The notes beneath the pieces were generated by a model. It was not told the DNA's origin. It saw only the letters and a list, made by a program, of their open reading frames with translations, and searched no databases. Positions 62,447 to 64,000 of a stretch of DNA of 64,000 nucleotides are shown in pieces. A program made the position numbers and the translations under genes. Within the stretch, counting starts at the first letter, position 1. Every line of letters starts with the position of its first letter. The DNA comes from Pseudomonas purpurea (lineage in GTDB: Bacteria; Pseudomonadota; Gammaproteobacteria; Pseudomonadales; Pseudomonadaceae): contig NZ_CP150918.1 in NCBI RefSeq assembly GCF_039908635.1, positions 5,038,001-5,102,000 of the forward strand, given 5' to 3'.

Positions 62447-62507
62447 CGCCGCCACTTTTTGGTCAATCCGGCCAAGTCATTTGGCCAACTTACGGGGGCA
62501 CCGCCCA

Positions 62508-63035
62508 ATGAGCTACAGCAAGATTCCGGCTGGCAAAGACCTGCCGAACGACATCTACGTCGCGATCGAGATTCCGGCCAACCACGCGCCGATCAAATAC
62601 GAAATCGACAAAGACAGCGATTGCCTGTTCGTTGACCGTTTCATGGCCACCCCAATGTTCTACCCGGCCAACTACGGCTTCATCCCGAACACCCTGGCTG
62701 ACGACGGTGACCCGCTGGACGTGCTGGTAGTGACCCCTTACCCGGTTGCTCCAGGCTCGGTTATCCGCGCCCGTCCGGTCGGCATCCTGAACATGACCGA
62801 CGACGGCGGCGGCGATGCCAAAGTCATCGCAGTCCCACACGACAAGCTGTCCCAGCTGTACGTGGACGTGAAGGAATACACCGACCTGCCACCGCTGCTG
62901 ATCCAGCAGATCGAGCACTTCTTCGCGAACTACAAAGACCTCGAAAAAGGCAAATGGGTGAAGATTGAAGGCTGGGCTGGCGCAGAAGCCGCTCGCGCCG
63001 AGATCATGAAGTCGGTTGCGGCCTACAAAGGCTAA
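62508..63035 (+). CDS. ppa: Inorganic pyrophosphatase
   Basis: Family I soluble pyrophosphatase, 175 residues, essential for driving biosynthetic reactions. The metal-binding signature is [11 protein letters not shown] at about residue 66; [26 protein letters not shown] and the C-terminal VKIEGW are also present. I start at [13 protein letters not shown] with GGGGG upstream; the longer frame from 62436 is not family-like. A strong terminator follows. Confidence 0.96.
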   Translation: MSYSKIPAGKDLPNDIYVAIEIPANHAPIKYEIDKDSDCLFVDRFMATPMFYPANYGFIPNTLADDGDPLDVLVVTPYPVAPGSVIRARPVGILNMTDDGGGDAKVIAVPHDKLSQLYVDVKEYTDLPPLLIQQIEHFFANYKDLEKGKWVKIEGWAGAEAARAEIMKSVAAYKG

Positions 63036-63070
63036 GCAGCAGCGGCACGCTTTGAGCCGCATACGTCAAG

Positions 63071-63097
63071 AAACCCCGGCCTGACCGGGGTTTTTTT
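63071..63097 (+). terminator. Intrinsic terminator of ppa
   Basis: AAACCCCGG, loop CCTGA, CCGGGGTTT followed by four more T. Confidence 0.92.
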
Positions 63098-63111
63098 ATG
63101 CTCGGGAAACA

Positions 63112-63134
63112 TCAATAAACAGATTGTTTATTGA
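63112..63134. promoter_or_regulatory. Perfect 23-bp palindrome, candidate operator
   Basis: TCAATAAACA-GAT-TGTTTATTGA, a perfect 10-3-10 inverted repeat 130 bases before the S24 repressor gene. AT-rich in a GC-rich genome; it fits a dimeric repressor, possibly the one encoded next to it. Confidence 0.5.
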
Positions 63135-63221
63135 GTAATCGGCAAAGCGTTTAGCCACGTTTAAATACCCTCGCAACAGCCTCCGCCCATCACAAAAACT
63201 TCCTGCGAAAAATGAACCAGT

Positions 63222-63231
63222 TGTTTATTTA
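63222..63231. promoter_or_regulatory. Half-site like the 63112 palindrome
   Basis: TGTTTATTTA matches the right arm of the palindrome in nine of ten bases, 33 bases before the repressor ATG. Confidence 0.3.
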
Positions 63232-63264
63232 AACGCCCGACACTCGTCAGTAGACTCCGTGTTC

Positions 63265-64000
63265 ATGAAAAAGAAAAAAACATGCGGCCCGCGCTTCAGG
63301 GCGTTGCTCAAAGAGGTGGGCATCAAACCTTCGGAATTTGCCACGTTCTGCAACGTCGATCCGCAGCACGTCAACAACTGGTATCACCGCGGTGTGCCGG
63401 ATTACCGAATGGAAGAAATTGCCGGGTTGCTGTCGGTCACCAGTAAATGGCTGAGTACCGGCGAAGGCCCGAAACACACGAGCCCGTTGTACTCCCTGGA
63501 CCACCCGGGCCAATTGTTTGAAGCGGCGGAGGTCAAAGGTGTCTACACCGTCAACCTGCATTCGGCCGACGTCGAACTCCCGCTGTACAAGGAAACCCCG
63601 ATCAGCCCCGGCGCCAGCCAAAACCACGTGATCGAAGTCCCCGGGCAATCCATTCGCCTGCCCCGGCGGCACATGGAAAGCCTGGAAATCGATCCTGACC
63701 AGGCCATCTGTGTACCGATGATCGGCAACAGCATGGCGGAGAAAATCGACGACGGCTCGATCATCGCCCTCGACCGTGGCCTGACCCAGGTCGTCGACGG
63801 CGAAATCTACGCCCTGGAACACGATGGCATGCTGCGCGTGAAGTACCTGCACCGCATGCCCGGCAACGCCCTGCGCCTGCGCAGCCACAACAGTGCCGAA
63901 TACCCCGACGAACTGTTCAGCGCCGAACAGATCCAGCATCAAAACATCCACATTATGGGCTGGGTCTTCTGGTGGTCCACCCTCAACAAACGCCGACCGC
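63265..64000 (+). CDS. S24/LexA-like transcriptional repressor (3' end outside window)
   Basis: About 245 residues visible, no stop before the window end. N-terminal XRE-type helix-turn-helix (about 14-55, IKPSEFATFCNVDPQHVNNW); C-terminal S24 peptidase domain with catalytic Ser in PMIGNSMAEKI (about 156) and Lys in GMLRVKYLHR. Such proteins usually switch off prophage, pyocin or SOS-linked genes by RecA-stimulated self-cleavage. I find no Ala-Gly or Cys-Gly dipeptide between the two domains where cleavage normally falls, so self-cleavage is uncertain. The start begins with MKKKKTC. Operator-like repeats lie upstream. Confidence 0.82.
   Translation, partial: MKKKKTCGPRFRALLKEVGIKPSEFATFCNVDPQHVNNWYHRGVPDYRMEEIAGLLSVTSKWLSTGEGPKHTSPLYSLDHPGQLFEAAEVKGVYTVNLHSADVELPLYKETPISPGASQNHVIEVPGQSIRLPRRHMESLEIDPDQAICVPMIGNSMAEKIDDGSIIALDRGLTQVVDGEIYALEHDGMLRVKYLHRMPGNALRLRSHNSAEYPDELFSAEQIQHQNIHIMGWVFWWSTLNKRRP

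Overview
The window is a continuous piece of a Pseudomonas chromosome, most likely of the P. fluorescens group. The evidence is the gene order (ladS-thiD-thiE-hemL, miaB-ybeZ-ybeY-corC-lnt, leuS-lptE-holA, lipA to proA, ubiX-mpl, eatR-exaC-eat-eutBC, dedA-mtfA-ppa), which matches the order I know from other pseudomonads; the GC-rich codon use; and about a dozen REP/REPIN elements of the type common in fluorescent pseudomonads. No rRNA, tRNA, CRISPR array or insertion sequence was seen.

Layout. 1-5624 (minus): amn (cut by the window edge), an AidB-like acyl-CoA dehydrogenase and the LadS hybrid kinase of the Gac/Rsm network. 5936-9961: thiamine genes thiD-thiE, hemL, a Sel1-repeat exported protein and a DUF1820 protein. 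10097-15578: miaB-ybeZ-ybeY-corC-lnt (tRNA modification, rRNA processing, envelope). 15762-23386: a YdcF-like gene, leuS-lptE-holA, the ribosome-rescue gene arfA and a lytic transglycosylase. 23545-36118 (minus): ldcA, then a long cell-wall and housekeeping cluster, lipA-lipB-ybeD-dacA-rlpA-mltB-rodA-mrdA-rlmH-rsfS-nadD-proA. 36317-38428: mpg and a DedA-PAP2 fusion. 38647-44578: two large toxin-like genes, the most accessory part of the window. 44595-49411: LON-domain protein, LrgAB, MaoC-like hydratase, a MORN-repeat C13 peptidase lipoprotein and an NAD(P)-binding protein. 49572-53974 (minus): YceK-like lipoprotein, ubiX, mpl and the sigma-54 activator eatR. 54404-60033: ethanolamine catabolism (exaC, eat, eutB, eutC) with two clear -24/-12 promoters. 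60140-64000: GNAT acetyltransferase, DedA protein, mtfA, ppa and an S24/LexA-like repressor cut by the window end.

How the genes work together. Eat imports ethanolamine, EutBC splits it to acetaldehyde and ammonia without a microcompartment, ExaC oxidises the aldehyde, and EatR with RpoN switches on the two sigma-54 promoters. The cell-wall cluster combines elongasome synthesis (RodA, PBP2), trimming (DacA, MltB, RlpA) and, elsewhere in the window, recycling (LdcA, Mpl).

The most important technical observation is that six genes (ydcF-like, ldcA, both toxin-like genes, eatR, mtfA) each carry exactly one extra G or C, always inside a GGCC-containing tract. Four of the six are normally intact conserved genes, so a systematic sequencing error is more likely than six real pseudogenes. 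The most interesting biology is the two-gene toxin-like locus: a TcdA/TcdB-like hydrophobic region with RTX-like repeats, followed by a multidomain protein with an ADP-ribosyltransferase-like C-terminus. Other points are an arfA gene with an in-ORF hairpin, and an S24 repressor with a perfect 23-bp palindrome upstream.
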